Shown here one piece after another: positions 26,704 to 34,143 of a stretch of 34,518 bases of DNA. The stretch's first letter is position 1; every line of letters starts with the position of its first letter. Made by a program: the position numbers and the translations under genes. The notes under the pieces were generated by a model. The model had not been told where the DNA came from, made no database searches, and saw nothing but the letters and a program-made list of their open reading frames with translations. Source of the DNA: Staphylococcus microti (GTDB taxonomy: Bacteria > Bacillota > Bacilli > Staphylococcales > Staphylococcaceae); NCBI RefSeq assembly GCF_000934465.1, contig NZ_JXWY01000040.1, forward strand, positions 1 through 34,518. Direction: 5' to 3'.

Positions 26704-27498
26704 ATGGATCCAAGTTTATTGTTATCGTATGGATGGGTTATCCTTGTGTTAGTCTTTTTAGAAGGCTTACTTGCTGCAGATAATGCCATCGTTATGGCGG
26801 TTATGGTTAGACACTTACCGCCAAAACAACGTAAAAAAGCATTGTTCTATGGTTTATTAGGAGCATTTGTTTTTCGTTTTATCGCCTTGTTCCTAATTAG
26901 TATTTTAGCGAACTTCTGGTGGATTCAAGCAGCAGGTGCCGCATACTTACTATTTATGTCGGCTAAAAATCTGTACCAGTTCTTTAGTAAAAAAGCGCCA
27001 GAACATTCTGATGAGTCATTAGATGATGACCCACATGATTTTGAAAAAGAAGTAAGTGCCAAAGAATTTTGGGGTACAGTTGCCAAAGTTGAATTTGCAG
27101 ATATTGCTTTCGCGATCGACTCGATGCTTGCCGCACTTGCGATTGCTGTGACATTACCGAAAATAGGCATTCACTTCGGTGGTATGGATGCTGGACAATT
27201 CGGCGTTATGTTGACAGGTGGACTGATCGGCGTTATCTTAATGCGTTTTGCTGCGACATTCTTCGTGGAATTTTTAAACAAATATCCAGGTTTAGAAGGT
27301 GCAGCCTTTGCCATCGTTGGTTGGGTAGGTATTAAGTTAGTCATTCTTGTATTGGCGCACGAAGACATCGGTATCTTACCACACGACTTCCCACATTCAG
27401 CAACATGGCAAATTATTTTCTGGGTAGTCATGATTGGACTTGTCGCTATCGGTTGGTTCACATCAGTTGTGAAAAATAAAAAACAAAATCAGTCATAA
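26704..27498 (+). CDS. TerC-family integral membrane protein (YkoY-like, probable Mn2+ exporter)
   Basis: A 264-aa membrane protein with seven or eight helices. The first helix carries FLEGLLAADNAIVMAVMV and a later one VEFADIAFAIDSMLAALAIAV, the acidic motifs of the TerC family that are thought to bind metal. A cytosolic acidic loop (HSDESLDDDPHDFEKE) lies between. Control by an Mn2+ riboswitch and work on YkoY/MeeF-type proteins point to Mn2+ export, possibly to load secreted metalloenzymes; that is inference. GGAGGG lies seven bases before ATG 26704; in-frame ATG 26683 precedes that site. Confidence 0.88.
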   Translation: MDPSLLLSYGWVILVLVFLEGLLAADNAIVMAVMVRHLPPKQRKKALFYGLLGAFVFRFIALFLISILANFWWIQAAGAAYLLFMSAKNLYQFFSKKAPEHSDESLDDDPHDFEKEVSAKEFWGTVAKVEFADIAFAIDSMLAALAIAVTLPKIGIHFGGMDAGQFGVMLTGGLIGVILMRFAATFFVEFLNKYPGLEGAAFAIVGWVGIKLVILVLAHEDIGILPHDFPHSATWQIIFWVVMIGLVAIGWFTSVVKNKKQNQS

Positions 27499-27511
27499 AA
27501 GGCTGTTCATA

Positions 27512-27550
27512 AGCACGCGTATAGTTTATTGCTATGCGTGTGTTTTTTTA
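27512..27550 (+). terminator. Terminator of terC
   Basis: GCACGCGTATAG pairs with CTATGCGTGT with a two-base bulge, followed by TTTTTTTA. Confidence 0.8.
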
Positions 27551-27698
27551 TTTCAATTTGTAAAGAACGAACGTTATGGGAAACAGTTCAATCACAGTTA
27601 AATTTATGTTATTTTCTTAATATGATTGAGAAAATATTACGGAATTTTAAAGGTGAATGTGGCATAATAGTAACAAAGGCATTGAAGGAGGGCGCACA

Positions 27699-29336
27699 AT
27701 GGATCAAGAAAAAAAGCATGTGATCCCACGAAAAACGTATAGACGCAAACGTCGCGAGTTTTTTCATAACGAAGAGCGTGAGGCACGTATAAAAGAACAG
27801 CAAAAAGCAGATGCACTAAAAGCTGAGAAAGAAAAAGTGCAAGCGAAAAATAATGAAGAACGTGTGAAAGACAATTTGCGTAAAGCACGCATTGAAAAGT
27901 TAACACATGAAGAGTCAAAACAACCGAAAACAACGCCTGCACAATCGAAGGCGGACGTTGATAAAACTGTATCACAAACTGATGTTGCAACGGATAAAGA
28001 GGCGACAGAGGCATCATCAGAACAGATGCAACTTCAGCAAAGTCTATACAAACAGCAAGCGAATGATATTCAACGTGAAAAATCAGAACAAGCATCGAAA
28101 CAAACGGAGCAACAAGAGGTACATGCGCATGAAGCAAAACACGTTGAACATAAACGTCATCAATACACGTTGAAAAAAGACTGGACTGAAAAAGTAACAC
28201 AATTCGTCACACGAGAGTGGGCGAAGATTCTAATCGTGGTCGGTGCGTTACTCGTTTTATTATTATTGTTCGCTATTTTCCATCATGTGAATGGTAGTAA
28301 TGATGAAATGGAAAGTGTAGAGACACAAGTCGGTAGCGATAAACAAGTGACACGTACAATGAAAAATGCACATACAGCAACGAAATCTGTTGTTGCCGTT
28401 GAGAACAATCAAGAAGCGACACCAGGAACAGTACAAGATGCAGAACAACAAGCACAAGCACAGAATGAAAGCGGCTCAGGCGTCGTCTACAAAAAAGTAG
28501 GCGACTTACTTTATATTTTAACGAATGCCCATGTAGTAGGAGATAAAAAACAACACGAACTGACATATGCTGACGGAAAGACCGTGACAGGGACAGTCGT
28601 CGGGAAAGATCAATGGTCAGACATCGCTGTGATGACGATCAAAGCGTCAGATGTTAAAAAATCAGATTTGAAGCCAATCAAATTGGGAGATGCTAACAAT
28701 TTAGTGTTAGGGGAACCGGCGTTAGTCGTTGGAAATCCGTTAGGTCTAGATTTTAGAAATACAGTTGGAGAAGGTATTATTTCTGGATTAGACCGCAATG
28801 TGCCGATTGATATAGACAAAGATAATGAATATGATATGCTCGTTCATGCATTTCAAGTAGATGCACCGATTAATCCGGGTGATTCAGGTGGTGCAGTTGT
28901 AGACCAAGAAGGCAAGTTGATTGGGATCGCATCATTAAAAATTAGCATGCCGAATGTAGAAGGTATGGCATTTGCGATTCCATTAAACGATGCTGAAAAA
29001 ATCGCCGAAAAACTTGAAAAAGACGGCAAAATTAATCATCCAAATACAAAAATCAGCTTAAAAGATGTTTCAGCACTTTCACAAAATGAGCGTGATTCAT
29101 TTGACATTGATGATAAAGTAAAAGAAGGTGCCGTAGTAGAAGACATTATGAAAGACAGTCCTGCACGTAAATCCGGCTTGAAAACAGGTGATGTCATTAC
29201 AACACTTGATGGTAAACCAATCAAAGATAGACTCGTTTATCGTCAGCAATTATTCCGTCATTTAGATAAAGATAAACCAGTCAAATTAAAAGTATTACGT
29301 CAAGGTGAGGTTAAAAATATCTCATTTGATTTGTAA
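27699..29336 (+). CDS. HtrA/DegP-like membrane-anchored serine protease
   Basis: A 545-aa trypsin-like protease. Residues 1–160 are a highly charged, Lys/Glu/Gln-rich cytosolic segment likely to form coiled coil; one membrane helix lies at about 175–195; the protease domain outside follows with His278 (TNAHVV), Asp308 (WSDIAV) and Ser396 (NPGDSGGAV); a PDZ domain spans about 450–540 (VEDIMKDSPARKSGLKTGDV). It handles misfolded exported proteins. It is shorter than the long S. aureus HtrA of this locus (about 769 aa from memory), mostly by a shorter cytosolic part. AAGGAGGG precedes ATG 27699. ktrD follows after 19 bases. Confidence 0.93.
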   Translation: MDQEKKHVIPRKTYRRKRREFFHNEEREARIKEQQKADALKAEKEKVQAKNNEERVKDNLRKARIEKLTHEESKQPKTTPAQSKADVDKTVSQTDVATDKEATEASSEQMQLQQSLYKQQANDIQREKSEQASKQTEQQEVHAHEAKHVEHKRHQYTLKKDWTEKVTQFVTREWAKILIVVGALLVLLLLFAIFHHVNGSNDEMESVETQVGSDKQVTRTMKNAHTATKSVVAVENNQEATPGTVQDAEQQAQAQNESGSGVVYKKVGDLLYILTNAHVVGDKKQHELTYADGKTVTGTVVGKDQWSDIAVMTIKASDVKKSDLKPIKLGDANNLVLGEPALVVGNPLGLDFRNTVGEGIISGLDRNVPIDIDKDNEYDMLVHAFQVDAPINPGDSGGAVVDQEGKLIGIASLKISMPNVEGMAFAIPLNDAEKIAEKLEKDGKINHPNTKISLKDVSALSQNERDSFDIDDKVKEGAVVEDIMKDSPARKSGLKTGDVITTLDGKPIKDRLVYRQQLFRHLDKDKPVKLKVLRQGEVKNISFDL

Positions 29337-29355
29337 AACGTTGGAGTGAGAGACC

Positions 29356-30714
29356 GTGTCAATCGTTAGTCAATTGTTCAAAAAGTCCAGTCCTCAACAA
29401 GGTATTGTGATGTACTATCTCTTTGCCATTATTGCTGCATTTTTATTGCTCAACTTGCCCGGTGTTCATAAGCCGGGTGTTAAAGTTGCGCCTATTGATA
29501 CACTTTTTGTTGCTGTTTCTGGCGTGAGTGTAACAGGTCTAACCCCTGTCAATATTTCAGAAACATATTCTGCTTTCGGCTATATCGTCCTGCTATTTAT
29601 TTTGAATACAGGTGGTATTGGCGTTATGGCCATTGGTACGCTTTTGTGGGTTGTGTTAGGCAAACATATCGGCATTCGTGAGCGTCAGCTGATCATGTTA
29701 GATAATAATAAAGATTCAATGAGCGGTACGGTTAGATTAATTTTTGACATCGTGCGTGCCATCTTAGTCATTGAATTTGTTGGCGCAACGTTGCTCACAT
29801 TTTATTTTTATCGAGACTTGCATAATTTAAAAGAAGCAATCATGCAAGGGGTCTTCGTCTCCATCTCAGCAACGACGAATGGAGGATTAGACATTACAGG
29901 GGACTCACTGATACCGTATGCCAACGATTATTTCGTTCAAACGATTGTGATGTTTTTAATCGTGTTAGGATCGATTGGCTTCCCAGTTCTATTAGAAATA
30001 AAAGCATATATTAAAAATAGAATTCCAAACTTCCGCTTTTCACTATTTACGAAAGTGACAACAGCTACATATCTAATCATTCTCGTATTGGGAACAGTTG
30101 GTATTTTGTTAATTGAAGCACAAGGCGTATTTAGCAACGAGACATGGCATAAAACATTCTTCTACGCACTGTTCCAATCAGTAACAACACGGAGTGCAGG
30201 GCTACAAACATTTGATGTGTCCCAGTTTTCCGACGCTACGAACTTGTTAATGGGTGGACTGATGTTTATCGGTTCTTCTCCAAGTTCAGTAGGTGGTGGT
30301 ATTCGCACAACCACGTTTGCGATATTAGTGTTATATCTGTTGAACTACAAGCCGAACGCAGAAAAGTCAGCGATTAAAGTATTCAATAGAGAGATACACA
30401 CGCAAGATATACACCGTTCATTTGCGGTATTTATTATCGCCGTCATGTTTACCTTTGCCGGGACATTTATCATTATGTTGAATGAAGCGGGACGCGTTGA
30501 TTTTATTCAAATTTATTTTGAAATTATGTCAGCCTTTGGAACGTGTGGCTTATCAACAGGTATTACAGCAGAGTTGGGTAATGTATCTAAAGTCATATTG
30601 ATGATGCTTATGTTTGTTGGTCGTGTTGGACTAATATCATTTATTATTATGATTAGTGGTAATCGAGAAGCAGCAAAATATCATTATCCGAAAGAACACA
30701 TTCAAATTGGATAG
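29356..30714 (+). CDS. ktrD: Ktr/Trk-family potassium channel subunit (KtrD-like)
   Basis: A 452-aa membrane subunit of a K+ uptake system with four M1-P-M2 repeats. The filter segments are visible: SVTGLTP, ATTNGGLD, TTRSAGLQ and FGTCGLST, each with the key glycine. It needs a cytosolic KtrA/KtrC RCK partner encoded elsewhere. The name KtrD is from position after htrA in S. aureus. It starts at GTG 29356 with GGAG nine bases upstream and is co-transcribed with htrA. Confidence 0.88.
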   Translation: MSIVSQLFKKSSPQQGIVMYYLFAIIAAFLLLNLPGVHKPGVKVAPIDTLFVAVSGVSVTGLTPVNISETYSAFGYIVLLFILNTGGIGVMAIGTLLWVVLGKHIGIRERQLIMLDNNKDSMSGTVRLIFDIVRAILVIEFVGATLLTFYFYRDLHNLKEAIMQGVFVSISATTNGGLDITGDSLIPYANDYFVQTIVMFLIVLGSIGFPVLLEIKAYIKNRIPNFRFSLFTKVTTATYLIILVLGTVGILLIEAQGVFSNETWHKTFFYALFQSVTTRSAGLQTFDVSQFSDATNLLMGGLMFIGSSPSSVGGGIRTTTFAILVLYLLNYKPNAEKSAIKVFNREIHTQDIHRSFAVFIIAVMFTFAGTFIIMLNEAGRVDFIQIYFEIMSAFGTCGLSTGITAELGNVSKVILMMLMFVGRVGLISFIIMISGNREAAKYHYPKEHIQIG

Positions 30715-30722
30715 CATATAGG

Positions 30723-30801
30723 ATTGGATAGACAACACTTGTAGGTTTATGGCGACGTAAAGTCAAAATGAACGGACAGGTATGTTTATCCAATTTTTTT
30801 A
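30723..30801 (+). terminator. Possible terminator of htrA–ktrD
   Basis: ATTGGATA (30723–30730) and TATCCAAT (30787–30794) are perfect complements followed by TTTTTTTA; the 56-base loop would need inner structure. A second copy of ATTGGATAG at 30706 could pair instead. Confidence 0.45.
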
Positions 30802-30874
30802 TTTTCGTATGAGGTGGCTATGTTAAAATAAAGGTATTATTGAGTATTTTTGTATAAAGGTGAGGAGAACATCT

Positions 30875-32383
30875 ATGCGTCAAAATGATGAAGTACGTAT
30901 TCAAATCTTAGCAACATCTGATATGCATAGCCGTATATTAGATGGCGATGTAGCATCCCATATTTACCGTGCTGGCACATATATTGAAAAAGTGCGCGAA
31001 CAATATAAAAATGTGATGTTGTTAGACAACGGTGGCAGTCTAGCAGGGAGCATTGTGTCATTTTATTATGCAGTGGTCGCCCCGTATAAACGACATCCGA
31101 TGATTAAATTAATGAATGCGATGGACTATGATGCAAGCGGCATGAGTGCGAACGGCTTTAAATTTGGTTTAGACTTTCTTAACCGTTCCGTTGCGTTAGC
31201 ACGCTTCCCATGGCTATCCGCAAATATTACGTATGCGATGACAAAAGAACCTTATTTTTCAACGCCGTATTTGTTGAAAACATTTGACGGGGTACGCATC
31301 GCCGTCGTTGGCTTTACATCAGATGCATTAGTGCGTAATGAAAATATTGAAATGGAACCAGATATTGCCGTCGAACACGCAACGACAGCAGCCAAGCGCT
31401 GGATTCGCTATATTCATGAAGTGGCAGAGCCCGACTTTTTAATCGTACTGTATCATGGCGATTACGCAAGAGAAAGACAAGCAAGTGATGTTAATACCGA
31501 CAATCAAGCATTAACAATTATGAGAGAAGCAGGCATTGTAGACTTAATGATTACCGGTCATCAGCATGAAACAAAAGTGGGATTTGAAGGACGCACAGCC
31601 TTTATACAAGCAGGACAAAATGCAGAAAAATTAATACACGTTAACGTGACATTTCGTAAGCGACGCAATACGAACGAATTATTGGCAATTGAACCAGAAG
31701 TCGTTGATTTAGAATCTTATGAAGAAAGCCTGTCATTGTTGAAGATTACACATTATGATCGCAAAGCTGTTAGAAAATGGGAAAATGAACAGATTCATCC
31801 GCAACCGATAGATTTAAGCTTTCCGTCATTTGCGGCACTGTTACAACGACGCCATCCATTTATTCAATTATTGAGTAACGCCATGAAAAGCGCAGTGACT
31901 TGTGATATAACATGTGTACATTTGCCATTACCGACATCAACAGGGCTCAGCGGTAGTCTTCGTAACAAAGACATTTATCATGCCTATCCACACCCAGATA
32001 AACCAATAGACATGACATTAACAGGTGCAGATATTAAGCGACTGATTGAAGATTCAGCAGCACAACTTATCATCAAAGACGGACATATTACATTAGATGA
32101 AACACAAGATCCGACGCTTTACCAATTTTGGTCTGGCTTTGACTATACGATTGATATATCACGCCCAAAATATGACAGAGTCGTCGCATTAAGTTTGCGT
32201 GAAGATTACACGTATCGCATCGCAATGACTGACTATTGTTATAGACACTACCGTCAACAACTCGCACATGCAGTGATCCATCAAAAGCATTCAATCACCA
32301 TACCTGAACTTATTTCAGAAATATTGCGTCAGGACAAAGCCATTGATGTTGAAACGGATAATGTTACGCTATTAGGGGAATAA
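30875..32383 (+). CDS. Metallophosphatase-fold protein of the 5'-nucleotidase/2',3'-cyclic phosphodiesterase family, altered metal site
   Basis: A 502-aa protein with an N-terminal calcineurin-like domain (about 5–280) and a C-terminal 5'-nucleotidase domain (about 330–490, PTSTGLSGSLRNKDIYHAYP). No signal peptide, so cytosolic, unlike AdsA. Family ligands Asp16, His18 (SDMHSR), His194 and His229/His231 (TGHQHE) are kept. However the usual DxGD reads DNGG at 51–54 and the usual GNHE reads SANGF at 91–95, so the bridging Asp and the catalytic His are glycines. Activity is thus uncertain. AAAGGTGAGGAG precedes ATG 30875. A -10-like TAAAAT near 30825 may be its promoter. Confidence 0.85.
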   Translation: MRQNDEVRIQILATSDMHSRILDGDVASHIYRAGTYIEKVREQYKNVMLLDNGGSLAGSIVSFYYAVVAPYKRHPMIKLMNAMDYDASGMSANGFKFGLDFLNRSVALARFPWLSANITYAMTKEPYFSTPYLLKTFDGVRIAVVGFTSDALVRNENIEMEPDIAVEHATTAAKRWIRYIHEVAEPDFLIVLYHGDYARERQASDVNTDNQALTIMREAGIVDLMITGHQHETKVGFEGRTAFIQAGQNAEKLIHVNVTFRKRRNTNELLAIEPEVVDLESYEESLSLLKITHYDRKAVRKWENEQIHPQPIDLSFPSFAALLQRRHPFIQLLSNAMKSAVTCDITCVHLPLPTSTGLSGSLRNKDIYHAYPHPDKPIDMTLTGADIKRLIEDSAAQLIIKDGHITLDETQDPTLYQFWSGFDYTIDISRPKYDRVVALSLREDYTYRIAMTDYCYRHYRQQLAHAVIHQKHSITIPELISEILRQDKAIDVETDNVTLLGE

Positions 32384-32401
32384 TGGAAAAGAGCGTTCAT
32401 A

Positions 32402-32518
32402 TTGAAAGTAGCAGTTACTGTGAGAAAAACGACTCGAAAAGAAAAGGTAGAATTTGTAAAAAGCTTACTTATTATCACAGTGATTGCATTGATTATTTAT
32501 TTCGTGAAAAACGCATAA
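32402..32518 (+). CDS. Possible 38-aa single-span membrane peptide
   Basis: A short frame from TTG 32402 (or GTG 32420) has a basic N-terminal half (VRKTTRKEKVEFVKS) and a hydrophobic helix (LLIITVIALIIYFV), the layout of a small membrane protein. It ends right before a strong terminator. Initiation is uncertain: only GGAAAAGAG-like sequence lies upstream. A competing frame starts at ATG 32383 in a TAATG overlap with AGGGGA before it and runs 49 codons, but its product is polar and not protein-like. Confidence 0.45.
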   Translation: MKVAVTVRKTTRKEKVEFVKSLLIITVIALIIYFVKNA

Positions 32519-32567
32519 AACAAACCCTCTAGCTATGATTTGCATTGTAGACTAGAGGGTTTTGTTC
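32517..32567 (+). terminator. Terminator after the metallophosphatase unit
   Basis: CAAACCCTCTAG pairs with CTAGAGGGTTTTG around a 19-base loop and is followed by TT. Confidence 0.85.
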
Positions 32568-32813
32568 TGTGAAAATGCGAAGTCTAGAGTGTTAGCTAAG
32601 ACTGGGGCATGTGTTATGCTGAAAGGTATTATTGCTGATGATTAGTTGCGTTAAGTTGAAACAGCTTAGTCGAGATATAGGGCAGGTGCAATCATTTTTG
32701 TAACGGTGATACTAGGTAAGTATGTTTATACATACCTCTAGTCGTATTCCATGTGCTGTAAGAGAGATGATTAAATAAGAACCATTTGGAAGCAAGTGTG
32801 TAAATGTAATTTT

Positions 32814-32900
32814 TAAAACAAAAAACGGGCAATAATTTGCCCGTCATGGAAAATTTAATTTCCTTTTTTAATCTGTTTTAACTGGGTGCTTGACCCTTGT
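32814..32900 (-). ncRNA. Candidate small RNA, about 85 nt
   Basis: A complete minus-strand transcription unit without a gene: a promoter at 32907–32935, a start near 32900, and a terminator made of ACGGGCA/TGCCCGT (32825–32831, 32838–32844) with a six-base loop followed by TTTTTTGTTTT. Inside are hairpins GGGT/ACCC (about 32885–32897) and GGAAA/TTTCC (about 32848–32863). No toxin-like frame is seen opposite. It may be a regulatory RNA; I do not recognise it. Confidence 0.5.
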
Positions 32901-32906
32901 AGAATA

Positions 32907-32935
32907 ATTATAATGCTTTTGTAAAGGCTAATCAA
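32907..32935 (-). promoter_or_regulatory. Promoter of the candidate small RNA
   Basis: On the minus strand TTGATT (32930–32935), exactly 17 bases, then consensus TATAAT (32907–32912). Confidence 0.6.
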
Positions 32936-33140
32936 TCTTTTTTGTGCATAATTACAACTGGTGGTTAAAACAATGATAAGTTGTATCAAATATTAATCAA
33001 CACTAACTAAAAGGAATAAAATGTAAAGTTTTTAGACAATATGTATTGCTTATATACAGTGAAAAGTATTAATATACTAGTATAAGAATGTATTACTAAT
33101 ACGCCAAGGTTATAAAAGAATTCTGTGGAATGGTGAATTG

Positions 33141-33665
33141 ATGCGATTTTATACTTTGAGATTAATGGTTCATAGTTTGATATTTTTTGCGATATTTTAT
33201 GTTACTTGCGTTGCAGACAACTACAAGCTGATCCTAAGTAATGCACTTATTTACTTATTACCTTTTTCTATGGATTTTAAAGAAAAATCTCTTGATAAAA
33301 GCTACTATCCGAAGATGTATAAAATCGGCTTATATTTTGTTAGTATGGTCTGCTTTCTTATTTTTACATTTATGACATTAAACTATTTAGGTCTAACTAT
33401 TCCTTTTACTAATATCCTTAGTCTAATATTAAAAATTAGTTTCATTGGGATATATTGCGCAGTTTTTTCAATTGTCTTGTTAGATTGGTATTTCTTAAAA
33501 GACTCCGAAGAAGAACTAGTACTTGCAGAAAAAGCAGGAAGAAACAGCGTGAGAAATGAGCAGTTAAAATCTAATGAAAGACAAGAAAGACGACAATTAA
33601 TACAAAGACAAGATTATAAGGAGCATATTACTAATATGTCTCAGAAAAAAACTAGAAAGAAGTGA
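33141..33665 (+). CDS. Membrane protein of unknown function, 174 aa
   Basis: Four membrane helices (about residues 8–25, 29–45, 60–82 and 92–117) are followed by a charged cytosolic tail rich in Arg, Gln and Glu (NEQLKSNERQERRQLIQRQ). I do not recognise it. Base and codon use differ from the core genes: seven of nine Arg codons are AGA, two CGA, none CGT, and the line at 33361–33420 has 13 G/C in 60. This suggests transfer. ATG 33141 has only a weak GGTG ahead of it; a TTG at 33138 is in frame. The next gene starts five bases after the stop, so the two form a pair. Confidence 0.7.
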   Translation: MRFYTLRLMVHSLIFFAIFYVTCVADNYKLILSNALIYLLPFSMDFKEKSLDKSYYPKMYKIGLYFVSMVCFLIFTFMTLNYLGLTIPFTNILSLILKISFIGIYCAVFSIVLLDWYFLKDSEEELVLAEKAGRNSVRNEQLKSNERQERRQLIQRQDYKEHITNMSQKKTRKK

Positions 33666-33670
33666 GAAGT

Positions 33671-34096
33671 ATGATAATAAGTATAGTTTTATTAGTCTTC
33701 ATCGCTTTGATTTATTTTGTTCAAGTGTATACAGCTTACCTTACATTTAATTTAAAAAATATAAAATTTGGGAAGTCTTTAATTTATTTTGCACTTCCAA
33801 TCTTTAGCCTCATTGTACACATTTTAATTTCATACAAGCTATTTAAGAAGAAGAATTTTAGAAAAGCGTTTAAGATGTTAGGATACTCATTTAGTAAATA
33901 TAATATATTTTTAAATATTATAAGTGGCGTTATTCTCGAAGAAATACTAATATTTGAGACTTATGGTCACAGTAGGATGATTAGTAAAAAAGAAGAGGTT
34001 AATCTGAATAAGTCAAAACAAGAAATGACAATACTGCAAAAGGTCTTAAGAAAACCACGTAATACAGCTAATCAAGTAGCACCAATTTATAACTAA
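33671..34096 (+). CDS. Membrane protein of unknown function, 141 aa
   Basis: Three probable membrane helices (about residues 1–22, 36–55 and 78–95) and a basic cytosolic tail (KSKQEMTILQKVLRKPRN). No family recognised. ATG 33671 follows AGAAGTGAGAAG; an in-frame GTG at 33662 overlaps the preceding stop. It is as AT-rich as its partner (15 G/C in 33661–33720) and is followed by its own terminator. As a pair with similar layout, helices then charged tail, the two may form one membrane complex, for example an exclusion or immunity function; that is inference only. Confidence 0.7.
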   Translation: MIISIVLLVFIALIYFVQVYTAYLTFNLKNIKFGKSLIYFALPIFSLIVHILISYKLFKKKNFRKAFKMLGYSFSKYNIFLNIISGVILEEILIFETYGHSRMISKKEEVNLNKSKQEMTILQKVLRKPRNTANQVAPIYN

Positions 34097-34111
34097 AAGT
34101 ATTCTTTATTT

Positions 34112-34143
34112 TAGCCGTACCTTAACTAGTACGGTTATTTTTG
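34112..34143 (+). terminator. Terminator of the membrane-protein pair
   Basis: GCCGTAC (34114–34120) pairs with GTACGGT (34129–34135) around an eight-base loop, followed by TATTTTT. Confidence 0.8.

Larger units (their letters stand above)
32568..33140. other. Non-coding region with an sRNA candidate and right-edge promoter
   Basis: No plus-strand gene. It contains the minus-strand sRNA candidate and its promoter (32814–32935), a small hairpin near 32733–32757, a possible plus promoter TTGCTT (33046–33051) / TTAATA (33069–33074), and a 12-bp perfect palindrome TATACTAGTATA (33073–33084) over that -10. Confidence 0.6.

Noticed and set aside
27637-28200. A 187-codon minus-strand frame opposite the start of htrA
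   Set aside because: It lies opposite the Lys/Glu/Gln-rich coding segment, has a Leu/Val/Phe/Cys-rich product typical of an antisense shadow, and lacks a ribosome site.
32814-32900. A type I toxin–antitoxin (Fst-like) locus at the sRNA candidate
   Set aside because: The short RNA and terminator would fit the antidote, but no hydrophobic toxin frame of about 30 codons is found on the opposite strand.
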